From Cytospora piceicola (lineage: Eukaryota; Ascomycota; Sordariomycetes; Diaporthales; Cytosporaceae), in contig JALQBC010000001.1 in the NCBI GenBank assembly GCA_023375675.1, positions 2,211,049-2,275,048 on the forward strand: a DNA stretch of 64,000 bases, read 5' to 3'. Numbering within the stretch: position 1 is the first letter of the stretch; each line of letters begins with the position of its first letter. The notes under the pieces are model-generated. The model did no database searches, was not told the DNA's origin, and was given only the letters and a program-made list of their open reading frames with translations. Positions 45,496-56,132 of this stretch are shown here, piece after piece. The translations under genes were made by a program, and so were the position numbers.

Positions 45496-47305
45496 ATGTT
45501 CCGAAATATCTTGTCCACTTCCTTCTGTCGATTAAGAGCCGTCCTGCGACTTCAGATGAAGAGAAAGCTCAGCCCAGAGCGCGCCAGGATGACCACAATA
45601 CAGCAACTGGACCCCCTCGAGAAGCAGCTCAAGTGCTTGCTCCTTGATGTGGCGACACACATTGATACAACCGAAGCCAAGAAGGCTGAAGAAAAGGTTG
45701 TCTTGAGGTGGGCTGGAGGCTGGGTTCGCGACAAGCTTCTCGGCAAGCCGAGCCACGATATTGATGTTGCTATCAACTGCATGACCGGCGAGACTTTTGG
45801 CGAAAAGCTTCGCGGGTTCTGCGACATCCCTGAGAACAAGCAGAAGCACAGCCTCCGGACAGAAGATATTGGCAACCTTCACAAGATCGAGAAGAACCCC
45901 GAGAAGTCCAAGAATCTTGAGACGGCCACAGTGAAGCTCTTCGGGCTCGACGTGGACTTTGTCAACCTGCGGACGGAGACGTATACCGAGGACAGTCGGA
46001 ACCCGCAGGTCGAGTTTGGGACGGCAGAGGAGGATGCCCTGCGGCGGGATGCCACGGTGAACGCGTTGTTTTACAACATCCACACCGGTGAAGTCGAGGA
46101 CTTTGTGGGAGGCCTGCCGGATATGGAGGCTGGGATCATCAGGACCCCAATGGACCCGTTCCAGACTTTCATGGATGACCCCCTCCGGGTACTCAGGCTC
46201 ATCCGCTTTGCAAGTCGGCTTCAGTTCAGTATCGCTACTACCACGATGGAATGCATGGGTGATGCACGTGTCCACGATGCTCTACGGGCCAAGATAAGCC
46301 GCGAAAGGGTTGGCGTCGAAGTCGAGAAGATGTTGAAGGGTAAGAACTATGCTCGGTAGCAGCTAAGCTCCATACCCGTTTGGCTCTATGTACGGGAGAA
46401 ACATTGGCTGACGTCCCGTATCAACAGGAGAGCACCCTCGGGATGCTATACGCTTGATTGACCAACTAGGGCTCTATCACACTGTTTTCACCGATTCAAC
46501 CAAACCGCAGGCTCCCCAACCGAGTCTTGAAGGTTGGACGGAAATCTACGAATCCTTCCATAGGTTAGCATCAGAGTCAACACCTAGCTCTGTATACGAT
46601 GTGCTTGTCACGTCAGACGAGGCAAGGTACTACGCGTGGGTCCTTGCTTGCATTGTGCCCTTCGCGCAGTTTCCCCTCCCCAGTGGCGGGAACCCAAAGA
46701 AACAACTACCCCCGGCTGCATTGGCCGCACGTGAGGGTATCAAAGCACCGAACAAGCTGGCAGACGTCATCACAGGGGCAGTCCGTCACCTTGATCAGAT
46801 TTGCGAGCTCAAGGCCAAAGTCAACAACGGAGATCCGTGCATGAATGAGAGAGATCGTTTCGGGATGGCGATTCGGGGCTGGGAAACGAGGGGTGCACAC
46901 TGGCGACTTCAAGTCCTATTCGCGATGCTTCATGAGATGATAACGCAGGTGAAGGCCGCCGATGGGAAGGATTCCACTGCTGGTAAGTTATGCTCTCCCT
47001 TACATACCCTCGACACGGGAGCCTTGGCTAAACCCTCCTCAGTCATCCAGAAAATCCAGAGCTCCTGGGAGGAGTTTCTGAACCATCTAGAGAAGCTGAA
47101 CTTGATGGAAGTGCCCTCAACGAAACCACTCGTTGACGGTCGCACGCTCTTACAAGCACTTGGAATCAAAAAGCCTGGCAAATGGATGTCGCCTGCGTTG
47201 GATATCTGCATGGCCTGGCAGCTGCGGAACCCTGAGGAGACCGATCCAGCCGGCTCGATCGATGAAGTACGACAGCGTAAGGAAGAGCTTGGTATCAATA
47301 TATAG
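45496..47305 (+). CDS. CCA1: CCA-adding enzyme (tRNA nucleotidyltransferase)
   Basis: Adds and repairs the 3' CCA end of tRNAs in cytosol, nucleus and mitochondria. Three exons, 45496-46339, 46428-46982 and 47043-47305, both introns phase 1, give about 553 residues. Class II nucleotidyltransferase motifs are clear: RWAGGWVRDKLLG with SHDIDVAI (catalytic Asp pair), EEDALRRDATVNALFYN, EDFVGGLPDMEAGIIRTP and DPLRVLRLIRFASR. The C-terminal part is helical and ends KEELGINI. The N-terminus MFRNILSTSFCRLRAVLRLQ is Arg/Ser-rich without acidic residues, like a mitochondrial presequence. It is followed by in-frame Met codons at MKRKLSPERAR and MTTIQQLDP. In yeast, alternative starts of CCA1 set mitochondrial versus cytosolic targeting. 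Confidence 0.95.
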
Positions 47306-47858
47306 TCTTGTATGGCGGGTGATGTTCGCTAGCATCGCATGTTGGGCATGTAAAAGGAGTACGGTTGCGTTCATGTCGGACACAGATACCCCAGTACGCT
47401 GAGCACGGTCGGGATGGAACACAGAGAAAAACAAAATAGAAACAATCGCTACTTCGGTACACGTAACAAGCTCTTCTTCCCACCCCCACCACATTTCTTT
47501 CTTTATCATGTACCTGGATGTTGTCCCTTTTTCCTGTGCCGGGGTTTAAGCATGAAGCGCCTGGGGCAGCCTGTAGAGAATATGGTGCAAGTATTACCTA
47601 GTGGCCAAGACCCCGGAACGGGACGCGACGGTCCTTGTAACGGGGCCAACAGTTTGGCGCCTTAGGCCCACCTTAGCCCATTTACCGCCTGTCTTCTAGG
47701 GCGCCAGTGGCCGGGTACAGGGTGATAACATTCCAAAGTCTGCAACCTTGGGAACATTAAGGACTCGATGTGAAGTGTCACTACAGAGCAGAGACTGATC
47801 ACCACTGCGGACCAGGCCAGAACCTCACATCACCTCATCTCATGGGCTAACATCCTTG
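47306..47858. other. Intergenic region, CCA1 3' side and TTI2 promoter
   Basis: No gene seen in about 550 bp. Confidence 0.55.
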
Positions 47859-49800
47859 ATGATGTCGAATTTCAACGAATTGTTCGTTGCCGCTGGTTCC
47901 CTCAAGGGAGCCCCCTCTCTTACTGAGGATTCCTGGGCTTCATTAAGTGCTTGTAGGTCTTGTCTCCGTGCATCCGACCAAACTGCGAAACGTCCGAACT
48001 AATGTGTCGTTCTTGTCCCGCACGGTAGTTCTCCCAGAGAGTTATACTTTGGCAGATTTGTCAAAAAACATAACAGCTTCCAAACAAACGGTAAACCTCT
48101 GGAGCCCCGTAAAGACCTCACTAGGTCTATAGCTGACTGGTGTCATTGCAGAACCAGAGGACATGCCTTGTAGTCCTTCTTGTTTGCCTCAAGAGCAAGG
48201 CCAAAATACAGCGTGAACCGGATGACAGCGTGTCGGTAGGGTATCTGCGTGATTATACTGCTCAAGCCATATCCCCTTCTCTAGCCGGTGAGCCAGGCCA
48301 GGATTCAGGTGCGTTATCATTCCACAAGTGTGCCTAGACAAGCAGCTTCTGACATCTGAGTGCAGCAGACGAAGAAACCCTGGAATACGAGCAGGTTGCG
48401 CAACAAAGCCGGAAGGTAGCACCACTCGGACTCAAGATCCTGCAGATACTTTCGGAGGATTACTCTGCCAACCTCAGCGAGGAGACCATCCTCACTGTCA
48501 TTTCGTTTACCCGCCTCACGGACCCATGGACGACGCAGGAGGCATGCGCTCTCGCCGAGGCGATCATAGCAGAGCAACTTGCGCACCATCAAGACTTGTC
48601 TGTTCTTAATAAGGGTATTCTCAAAGGCTACCTCCGTCCCCTCTTCTCTAAGTCGAGGCCTAAGGCGGTCACCGAATCGGGGAGGAAGGCGGCGTTTCCC
48701 GAGGTGGACGACCCTCACCGGGGCCTGACGGACGAGACCAAGGAGGTCAAGCCGTGGAAGTACGCGGATCACCGAGCCATTACGATTTTTCAGTGGGTGG
48801 TATCGACTGCGACTGTAAGTGACCCTGACAAGCCGCGCCCTCTACGACCTATGCACCCAGTGCGTTGAACTGATAACAATTGCGTGGCAGCCGGACTTCA
48901 TGAGCAAGCAATGGCCCCTTTTTATCCCCGTCCTCTTGACCCTGTTGGATGACGGCGCCACGAGGGTCCGTTGTCTGGGGTTGGTTGTCCTCGATGCCTT
49001 CCTGGAGAAGTTCCCTGACAACATCCTGCGCGATACTGGCCTCGCCAGCGTCTTTGAGGACGCCGTCTTCCCGACGTTGCACTTCTTGCCGAGCATCACG
49101 CCCGAGGAGGAATCCGTACAGCTCCTGGGACAGGCATACACGGCGCTGTTGGCACTCGCAAGGAAGCTCGATGCCAGTGCAGCGGCAGGTAAAGTGGCCA
49201 GCAGCACACCAAGAGCTAAGATCCTTGACAAACTGCTCCGTGAGGGTGTGTTCTCTGCCTACTTCCACGCCAAGGAGCACATTCGTATTGTTGAGGTGCT
49301 GCTAGTATACACAGCCAAGATTCTGGAGGATATGGGTATCCACAGCGTCAAGCACCTGAAGGTCAGTGGTTCATACAAATGCTATTCAATGCTCACACGG
49401 GTATCTATAACGTGCTAAACTCAACCTACAGGATCTTATCCCCATGCTTTCCGAAATCATGACAAATCCATTTGCAGCTCTGGCGCCTTCAACATTATCC
49501 GCCGCGATCAGCTGCCTCCAGGCTACAATCAAAAACTGTTGGCCACGCCTCTCGACACCCGCCTACCAGTCTGAAATCATCAAAATGCTCGTTGTTTGCT
49601 ATCTCACCGTACACGACGACAAGGACAAGCTAGGCACAGAACGGTTTGCAGCCATCGAGGCTGCGCTCATCCAGACGGCATCCATGCTCACCATCGCGGC
49701 CAAGTCGTGCGGGGGCTCAGAGAAACAGGACCAGGACATAAGTGAAAAGGTAGCACCGCTGATCGCAAAAGAGCCGCTTCTCGCGAAGCTCTTCACTTGA
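47859..49800 (+). CDS. TTI2: Tel2-interacting protein 2 (TTT complex)
   Basis: HEAT-repeat subunit of the Tel2-Tti1-Tti2 co-chaperone that matures PIKK kinases including TOR, Mec1/ATR and Tel1/ATM. Six exons: 47859-47952, 48029-48090, 48152-48308, 48366-48814, 48891-49361 and 49432-49800. All phases agree, giving about 533 residues. Small early exons encode MMSNFNELFVAAGSLKG, LPESYTLADL and LVVLLVCLKSKAKIQRE. Family-typical parts are WKYADHRAITIFQWVVSTAT, WPLFIPVLLTLLDDGATRVR, LRDTGLASVFEDAVFPTLHF, LPSITPEEESVQLLGQAY and IPMLSEIMTNPF. The C-terminus EPLLAKLFT is intact. An alternative start is the second Met. Its stop lies 103 bp from the convergent FIG4 stop. Confidence 0.9.
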
Positions 49801-49903
49801 TGGCAGCCTGTCTCCAACGCGTCACGGGGTACGTCAACACGGTGCTATCCCACCTGTCCCGGACCCTCGTCGCCTCCTGCATCTCCTCGGGCGAGGTGGA
49901 CTC

Positions 49904-52900
49904 CTAGTCGATGGGCTGCTGCTTGAAGAGCGACTTGCCGCGCAGCCACTTGCCGTACGCCTTGTATCGCTTCTTCTGGGCGTCCTCCTCCTTTACTGTG
50001 AGGGGATCCTCGCCCACTTTCAAAAGCTCCGAATACATGTGGTAGTAGTCCTCTACGCTGTTGGTCCCCGGAGCTCCGGATGAAGAGCCGGGGGGGACGA
50101 GGAGCCCACCGCTCTGCCATGCCCCGTTGAGGTACTCCTGGTACTCGCTGTCCGCGACATCGGCCGGCGTGTCGGCGGATACGACGAGCGGCAGGTTCTG
50201 CGGGTGGCTGACGTAGCGGGTGTAGTCGTCTGCCTCCTGGGAGCTGACCGAGGGGTTGAGGGATTCGTGCACCACCTTGGTGAAGGTCCACTGTGCCTGG
50301 CGGGACTTCTCCAGCTGGGTGGCCTTCACCTTCGGCTGGTTGGGGTCGAAAGGCTGCTCAACGTTGCCATTCACGATGGGTGTAGCAGGCTCCTTCATGA
50401 TGCTGTGGGGGCTTCCGGTCTGGATGGCCTTTTCATGGGCTGAGGACTGGAGCCAACGCTGCAGCGAGATGCCGCTTTTGTTGGCGGGGCCTGCCTTGCC
50501 GGACATGATGGACGCCGTGTCATCGTCACCGTCCGCCTTGGCGATCTCATGTGGTACTATGATTGTGACGCCCTTCTTCTGCTTCCTTCTGTCCTGTGCC
50601 TCGCCATCTGCCTCGGTGCGGACGCGGAAGGGACTCAGGTCGTATTTCCCGTCCTGCGTGGACTTGAAGGGGATGTACTTGATGGTCGAGTTCATCTTGT
50701 AGGGAAACATCTTCTGCAGGGACGATAGGGTCAATGGGCGGTAGTACTCCAGCCAGTAATCATCAAAATGCGAGATTGACATCTTTGCCTCGGCACCCTT
50801 TGGCGGCTCATAGTCCGGTAGTTCCTTCTCCTTCAGAAATTCCGGCGTGTACCATTTGATGTAGCTCCTCTTCCCCTTGCCTGACCAAGTCCTAGGATCC
50901 GCATGGTGCAGGTAGTAATCTGTTGCCAAGTCCCAAAGCATGGGCTGCCCTTGCGCGAAGATGTAATTCCCCAAGAACAAGTTGTAAGCCTCCTGCCGCT
51001 GGCCGTCCATGAAGCTGTTGTTGTAATACCGCTTGAAGCTCTCGATCATGTCCCGAGAGTGGCTTGTCCACTGGTTGATCTTGCGGTACGTCTCCATCGT
51101 GTTGACGAGCTGCGACCCGCCGTACTGCACCGCGATCGTGTCACCGTGGTCGTGATACATGTGCGTGAACAGGTTGACCGCATCCGTGTCGTATTCTATG
51201 GCCGTGTCGCCTAGTATGCCCAGGGCGTGCAGTTGGTGGCCCAGGGCGCGCTTGCCGATCACGAATTGGGCCGCGTTGGTCCGGTCGAGGCAGTCGATGC
51301 AGTTTGTCCTGGCCACGCCATTCTGAACTCGTGTTGGATTGATTTTTCCATCGCCGTTCTGGAAGAAGCCCGTTGTCACCACGACGTCCTCGGCGATGTC
51401 TTCGAGGGTCTGGATGACGTCTTGATTGCGGTCCTTGGCGGCGCGCGACATATCCCAGTGCCGCTGGATTATCTTATGTGTCTCAGGCAGGAACTGGTTG
51501 AGGTACGTGATGGCCTTCCGGTACTCATCCAGCAGTTTTGACTCGCGCGGCGTCCGCTCCTTTGCCTTGATAAGGTTGAGAACGTAGATAGGCGAGCCAT
51601 AGCGTTCGAACAAGTTGTCAAAATGCAGTGCGGCAGCACTGTAGAAGGGGTCCACAAGGTTTAGTTCAATGGGCGGCTTTGGGGTCACACCTGTATTGTC
51701 CTGTGTCCAGTACAGAGGGATGGAACCTCGATGCTGTACATAGGATGTGTACTCTGGACTGGCGAAGAGCTTGCCACCTGGAGCGTGAAAGGATGTGGTC
51801 AAAGCCTCAGAAACGATCTGCTCGGTCTCAACATCATTGGCTACATATCCGAGGTCATTGGCTCCTCGTTTGAGGAAGCGTGCTCCAGCGAAGTAACGGG
51901 ACCGTCGAGCGATGATGGTGATGAAGGCGGCCCGACCGTAAATTGATACCGAGGCCTGATCCACATAACCATGGATTATAGGTCGACACCAGTCAAAAGG
52001 GTCTTTGAGGGCGTCCACAGCAGGTTGAAGAAGATGACTGTTCCAGACGAACATGGTATTAAGGTCATGATCCACGGAGCAAGGCATGCCGTTGTTGAGC
52101 GCGATCCGCTCCTTTGTGATGTTATGTTGCAGCGTACGCGTGACATCATAAGAGTAACTGTAGTAGAATGACCTGGTCAGATCGAGGTTGTTCAGGATAG
52201 TCAGGAACCGTGACTCCTCCGTGTTCCGCTGGTCAGTCCTATATCTGGCTGGCGTAAGAGGGATGAGTTCCGTTCCCTCGATCTGGTAGATGTAGTGGCC
52301 GCCAACCATGGCCACGATGCTCCTCTTGGTTATGAGCAGCATGTAGTATGGACCGGTGAACTTGATAAAGCCCAGGAGACCCCAAGTCGTGCATTTCAGC
52401 CTGATACCTCCTGTGCCCTTGTTCCCGTCGTCGATGGTGTCGAGAAGCTGATTCATCTGCTTCTGGGAGTAGACAATCTTGTCATCGGTGATGCTCAAGT
52501 CGCTGTCGTCCACCATCCGGTCTATCTTGAGGATGCGATAACGCTTCTCGGTGACGTCTCCTCCAACGATATAATACCTGCTCGCCGTCTCGTACAGACT
52601 GAACTTGTGCATCTTGTGCAATAGCCTCCTCCTTGGCCGGCCGTCCTCGCCGTCCTCTGGTCCAGGGCCGCCATCATAGTCCTCCTCGGACGTTCCTCCA
52701 TGCGTATCACCTCGGCACGCAGGATCTGGGCTTGTAGTGCGATGGAACGGCTTCGCCACGGTTGGGTCATCCTCATCGTCGATGTCTTGGGGAGCCGGGG
52801 CGTGGGAGGCAGACTTGGGCGGAAGAGGTTCTACTTCTTCTGGGTCGTTGCGAAGCTGAGGGAAGAGAGCCGTTTCCTCAGCGTCGACAGGGGTTTGCAC

Positions 52901-52993
52901 AACAGGCTCCTGAGGACTACTCTGACCACCAGCTCCAAGGCTACTGGGACCTGGAATAGAGTCCGGCCTCGCGTCGCCTAAGCTGCTATCCAT
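49904..52993 (-). CDS. FIG4: Polyphosphoinositide phosphatase Fig4 (SAC domain)
   Basis: PI(3,5)P2 5-phosphatase that works with Fab1 and Vac14 on vacuolar and endosomal membranes. Single exon, 1029 residues. Residues 1-135 are acidic, Pro-rich and disordered. The SAC domain begins near KMHKFSLYETASRYYIVGGD and continues through WGLLGFIKFTGPYYMLLITK, HYIYQIEGTELIPL and LDLTRSFYYSYSYDVTRTLQ. The catalytic CX5R loop is RTNCIDCLDRTNAAQ, with Cys at about 565 and Arg at about 571. Conserved C-terminal parts include HGDTIAVQYGGSQLVNTMET and PTMLWDL-like QPMLWDLATDYYLHH. A fungal C-terminal extension with poorly conserved Ser/Pro/Lys sequence follows. All expected catalytic residues are present. 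Divergent from TRS85. Confidence 0.95.
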   Translation of the reverse strand: MDSSLGDARPDSIPGPSSLGAGGQSSPQEPVVQTPVDAEETALFPQLRNDPEEVEPLPPKSASHAPAPQDIDDEDDPTVAKPFHRTTSPDPACRGDTHGGTSEEDYDGGPGPEDGEDGRPRRRLLHKMHKFSLYETASRYYIVGGDVTEKRYRILKIDRMVDDSDLSITDDKIVYSQKQMNQLLDTIDDGNKGTGGIRLKCTTWGLLGFIKFTGPYYMLLITKRSIVAMVGGHYIYQIEGTELIPLTPARYRTDQRNTEESRFLTILNNLDLTRSFYYSYSYDVTRTLQHNITKERIALNNGMPCSVDHDLNTMFVWNSHLLQPAVDALKDPFDWCRPIIHGYVDQASVSIYGRAAFITIIARRSRYFAGARFLKRGANDLGYVANDVETEQIVSEALTTSFHAPGGKLFASPEYTSYVQHRGSIPLYWTQDNTGVTPKPPIELNLVDPFYSAAALHFDNLFERYGSPIYVLNLIKAKERTPRESKLLDEYRKAITYLNQFLPETHKIIQRHWDMSRAAKDRNQDVIQTLEDIAEDVVVTTGFFQNGDGKINPTRVQNGVARTNCIDCLDRTNAAQFVIGKRALGHQLHALGILGDTAIEYDTDAVNLFTHMYHDHGDTIAVQYGGSQLVNTMETYRKINQWTSHSRDMIESFKRYYNNSFMDGQRQEAYNLFLGNYIFAQGQPMLWDLATDYYLHHADPRTWSGKGKRSYIKWYTPEFLKEKELPDYEPPKGAEAKMSISHFDDYWLEYYRPLTLSSLQKMFPYKMNSTIKYIPFKSTQDGKYDLSPFRVRTEADGEAQDRRKQKKGVTIIVPHEIAKADGDDDTASIMSGKAGPANKSGISLQRWLQSSAHEKAIQTGSPHSIMKEPATPIVNGNVEQPFDPNQPKVKATQLEKSRQAQWTFTKVVHESLNPSVSSQEADDYTRYVSHPQNLPLVVSADTPADVADSEYQEYLNGAWQSGGLLVPPGSSSGAPGTNSVEDYYHMYSELLKVGEDPLTVKEEDAQKKRYKAYGKWLRGKSLFKQQPID

Positions 52994-53654
52994 GGCTGGT
53001 CATTGAGGCTGTAGGGGCTGTAGGGGCTGGACGGTTGAGAAGTTGAAACTCCTGGACCACAAGACCCCTGAGCTTGCCAGAAGCTCAGGAGGGAAGCAGT
53101 AGATAAATACACGACGTGCAGCTACAGGTCTTCGATGGTTTCGACAGCTTGTAACTTGAGGGTGTTCTGAATGCCGCCGGCGGGCCAATAGGTATGATGT
53201 AACACTACATGCAGTGAGCCTAGTGACTTTAGCAGGTATCCCACGTGTCGATAAGCCCCCAAAGCCTCCCGCTCTGGCGATTTCAGGACAATCCATGGAT
53301 GATAGCAGCTCTCCAGAAGTCCTTCTTCTACATACCCTGGACATTCCCTTTATTTCTTGACCTGATACAACTTCGATTGTACACTCCCTCCATAGCATAC
53401 TCCTACTCCATGCCAGCTCAATCACAACCCTTGGAACAATACCACGCTGCCACTGTCTTGTCTTCAGTTCTTGACAGAGCGCCCACATTCGAAACGCCGC
53501 CCCTCCTTAACCACCAACACGTCCCCCAGCCCAACGTCTAAAGTTGATTCAGGTAGCAACTGGACTGTAGTCTGTTGCAGACTTACAGATCTCACTCTCC
53601 GATATCCTTTATACCGACCGTTTCGAACCTCCCGAGACCCCGGTCGTTGCCTTC
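52994..53654. promoter_or_regulatory. Divergent promoter region, FIG4 / TRS85
   Basis: A 661-bp region between two start codons. It contains a 43-codon upstream frame before TRS85 (annotated separately). No TACCTAGGTA palindrome. Confidence 0.5.
53410..53541 (+). other. Possible upstream ORF in the TRS85 leader
   Basis: An ATG opens 43 codons (starting MPAQSQPLEQYHAATVLSS) and stops 113 bp before the TRS85 ATG. If the transcript starts upstream of 53410 it would be a uORF. A 5' extension of TRS85 by splicing is also conceivable, but no good donor in the matching phase was seen. Confidence 0.3.
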
Positions 53655-55940
53655 ATGCAGGACAATGAATCTGGTTCAGAATCTATCAGCTCCCCGCCCA
53701 TGGCAGCCTCCATAAGACTGCCCAAGAGGCAGGGCACAATCGACAACGTCTCTCTCTCCCAATCTGAGGCCAGCCTTCCTTTCCGACGATCCCACCCCTC
53801 CGCTGCCAGCCTGTACGCTTCCACCCTCACACCACCGGGTTCCAGATCCATGTCTCCCGTCGGCAGAGGATCTCCCGCGCGACCCTTCTCCAGAGCAAGG
53901 TCCGGCTCTGGGGCCATAATGCAGTCCCTCGTCGATACGGAGGCCGCGAACGAACCCGGAAACCCTCTCAGCCTGGCGATGAGGGCATTTGTTCCGCACG
54001 TTGCCATATATGCGTCTTCCGATACGGACGGTCTAGTCAGGGAGAAAGGTTTCGAGAAGGGGCTATGGGAGCTTCTGCGGCCCTTTGGAGAGCGCGTCCC
54101 GGGGAAAGTGACCATACGCGACAGCAACGGATCCAGCAGGTCTTGGGACGACTTCTCGGTGCGGTTCACACGGCTCGGGGAGAATGTCGAGCCACCAGAC
54201 GGGCTCGCGAGGGCGCCGGGCGGGCAAGCGGCGGGACAGACAACCAGGAAAATTGCGGACGTCGAAACGGTGGTGAATCGGCATTTGACTTATGCAGAAC
54301 AGTCATTTACAAATCTCCTTCAACCGAGTACGCCGACGACACATGGGCTCGATAAAGAGGCGACGTCACCTTACTATGCGCTTTACCTACGGCGGTTACT
54401 TTCAGGTATCCCCATGTCCGCGCACGAGTCTTGGGCACATCCAGTGGCCTGTGTGATTGCTGCCAGCTCGCGGGAGCCCGCACCCATTGAGACGTTTCGA
54501 AGACTATACCACGAATCGACCAACGGTGATAGGAGGTTACCTCCTTGGGTTGATGGTGAATACCTACGCTATTACGTACTGGTTCACGACGAGGAGAATA
54601 GCGATATCACCAAGACCATGGCTCTGTTCGATCAAATGAAGAGGCACCTGGGCCTGCACTGTCACCTACTGAGGATACGGAGTAGTCAAAGCGCGGAGAC
54701 CGACGATGACAGTATACATCTTCCCCGAAGTGAGTGGATGTCTGCTCAGGAAGAACTCGTTGACTTGGAGAAGAGCGAGAACCAAGAGGATTTCGAAGAT
54801 CCGACCAAATACATATTTGAGTCAGATGCGACGGCAATACGGACGTTCATCCGCGAGATGGTGACCCAATCAATAATACCAACAATGGAGCGTAATGTTT
54901 CGGTGTGGAACGACCAGGTCGCCTCCAAGAGGAAGGGCCTCAGTGGGAGGTTTATGAGCCTGTCCAAGAGATGGACGGGCTTCGGCGGCGGGTCTAGGAA
55001 CTCGACAGGGACCTCATCTTCAAGTAACTACGAAGTAGCCGGCTTCTACCGCCCGGATGCGCCGGAGGCCATCATGCGGAAACTGGCCGACTACGCCTTC
55101 ATGCTGCGCGACTGGAAGCTCGCAATGTCGACGTACGAGCTTCTGCGGTCTGACTTCAGCAACGACAAGGCCTGGAAGTATCACGCAGCGACTAATGAAA
55201 TGGCCGCAATCGCGTTGCTTATAATGCCACAGAGCATGTCCTCCAAAACCCGCATGGAAAATATCACCTCTATGATCGAGCAGGCTGCCTATTCGTATAA
55301 TACCCGCTGCAGCTCTTCGTACGGGACACTCCGATCCATGGCAATGTGTCTTGAGCTGCTCCGGATGCGAGGCGGCTCTGCGGTCGACGAGGCTGTCAGG
55401 TGGGGCACGCGCATCTTGGAGAGCCGGATCGTCGGCCAGATTGGCGATGCACTGTTCAAGGAGCGTATGGCCGTGTGCTGTGCGACAAGGCAGGGCGTAG
55501 GAAGCATGGCCTGGGGGAGCTGGCGGCGCAAGTCCGCGTTTTGGAGCGTCCTGGGCGCCGAGGCGTGGATCAACCAGGCCAAGTACATCCAGGCGCAACG
55601 GTGTCTCAACGAGGCCAAGAACATGTATAGCAAGCTAGAGAGCGATGATGGGATTGGCGGGTGGGCGCTGGCAAGTGAGCACATGGCTCAGCTGCATTTG
55701 ACGCTGAAGGAGGGCTTGGCGATGGATGGGCTCGAAGACAGTGTGCCGCCTGAACAGGAAGAAGAAGAAGTTGAGCTGATGGAGGAAGAGGAACCGGAGC
55801 GCTTGAACAAGCGCATGTCGAGGAGGATGAGTCTTGGCGCGGCTGGGGGTGCCGGCGGTAATCTAGAGAGTGCCCCTTTGAAACCAGCGGAGGGCACCGA
55901 GGAGCCGGACAAGGCTGAGGCCGATGATGGCTTTAGTTAG
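53655..55940 (+). CDS. TRS85: TRAPPIII subunit Trs85 (TRAPPC8)
   Basis: Specific subunit of the TRAPPIII complex, the Rab1/Ypt1 exchange factor used in autophagy and Golgi traffic. Single exon, 761 residues. Residues 1-90 are Ser/Pro/Arg-rich and disordered. Family-typical parts follow: FVPHVAIYASSDTDGLVREK near 118, SPYYALYLRRLLSGIPMS, HPVACVIAASS, PPWVDGEYLRYYVLVHDEE and FIREMVTQSIIPTMERNVSV. An alpha-solenoid half then begins at MRKLADYAFMLRDWKLAMST and continues through CLELLRMRGG to SEHMAQLHLTL. The C-terminal 60 residues are acidic (EEEEVELMEEEEPE) and disordered. Length is in the usual range for filamentous fungi. No introns. Confidence 0.92.
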   Translation: MQDNESGSESISSPPMAASIRLPKRQGTIDNVSLSQSEASLPFRRSHPSAASLYASTLTPPGSRSMSPVGRGSPARPFSRARSGSGAIMQSLVDTEAANEPGNPLSLAMRAFVPHVAIYASSDTDGLVREKGFEKGLWELLRPFGERVPGKVTIRDSNGSSRSWDDFSVRFTRLGENVEPPDGLARAPGGQAAGQTTRKIADVETVVNRHLTYAEQSFTNLLQPSTPTTHGLDKEATSPYYALYLRRLLSGIPMSAHESWAHPVACVIAASSREPAPIETFRRLYHESTNGDRRLPPWVDGEYLRYYVLVHDEENSDITKTMALFDQMKRHLGLHCHLLRIRSSQSAETDDDSIHLPRSEWMSAQEELVDLEKSENQEDFEDPTKYIFESDATAIRTFIREMVTQSIIPTMERNVSVWNDQVASKRKGLSGRFMSLSKRWTGFGGGSRNSTGTSSSSNYEVAGFYRPDAPEAIMRKLADYAFMLRDWKLAMSTYELLRSDFSNDKAWKYHAATNEMAAIALLIMPQSMSSKTRMENITSMIEQAAYSYNTRCSSSYGTLRSMAMCLELLRMRGGSAVDEAVRWGTRILESRIVGQIGDALFKERMAVCCATRQGVGSMAWGSWRRKSAFWSVLGAEAWINQAKYIQAQRCLNEAKNMYSKLESDDGIGGWALASEHMAQLHLTLKEGLAMDGLEDSVPPEQEEEEVELMEEEEPERLNKRMSRRMSLGAAGGAGGNLESAPLKPAEGTEEPDKAEADDGFS

Positions 55941-56132
55941 GAGTGGGCAGGTAGATGGAGGGTGCTCATCATGACGAAGCTATGTACAATCATGATAGAT
56001 CAAGAATCTAATATTACGAGGCCAACGATATGTGTTTATTTGATACTGAGACTTTGAAGTATCTCAGACCAGAAGAGCATTCCTATTCGAATCTGTATGT
56101 CCAGTTCAATAAGTTGAAATGATGCACCAAGC

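Noticed and set aside
45493..45498. Start of CCA1 at TTG 45493
   Set aside because: Nuclear fungal genes start at ATG; the ATG at 45496 is the first true start. The same reasoning moved the starts of the genes at 57819 and 56642.
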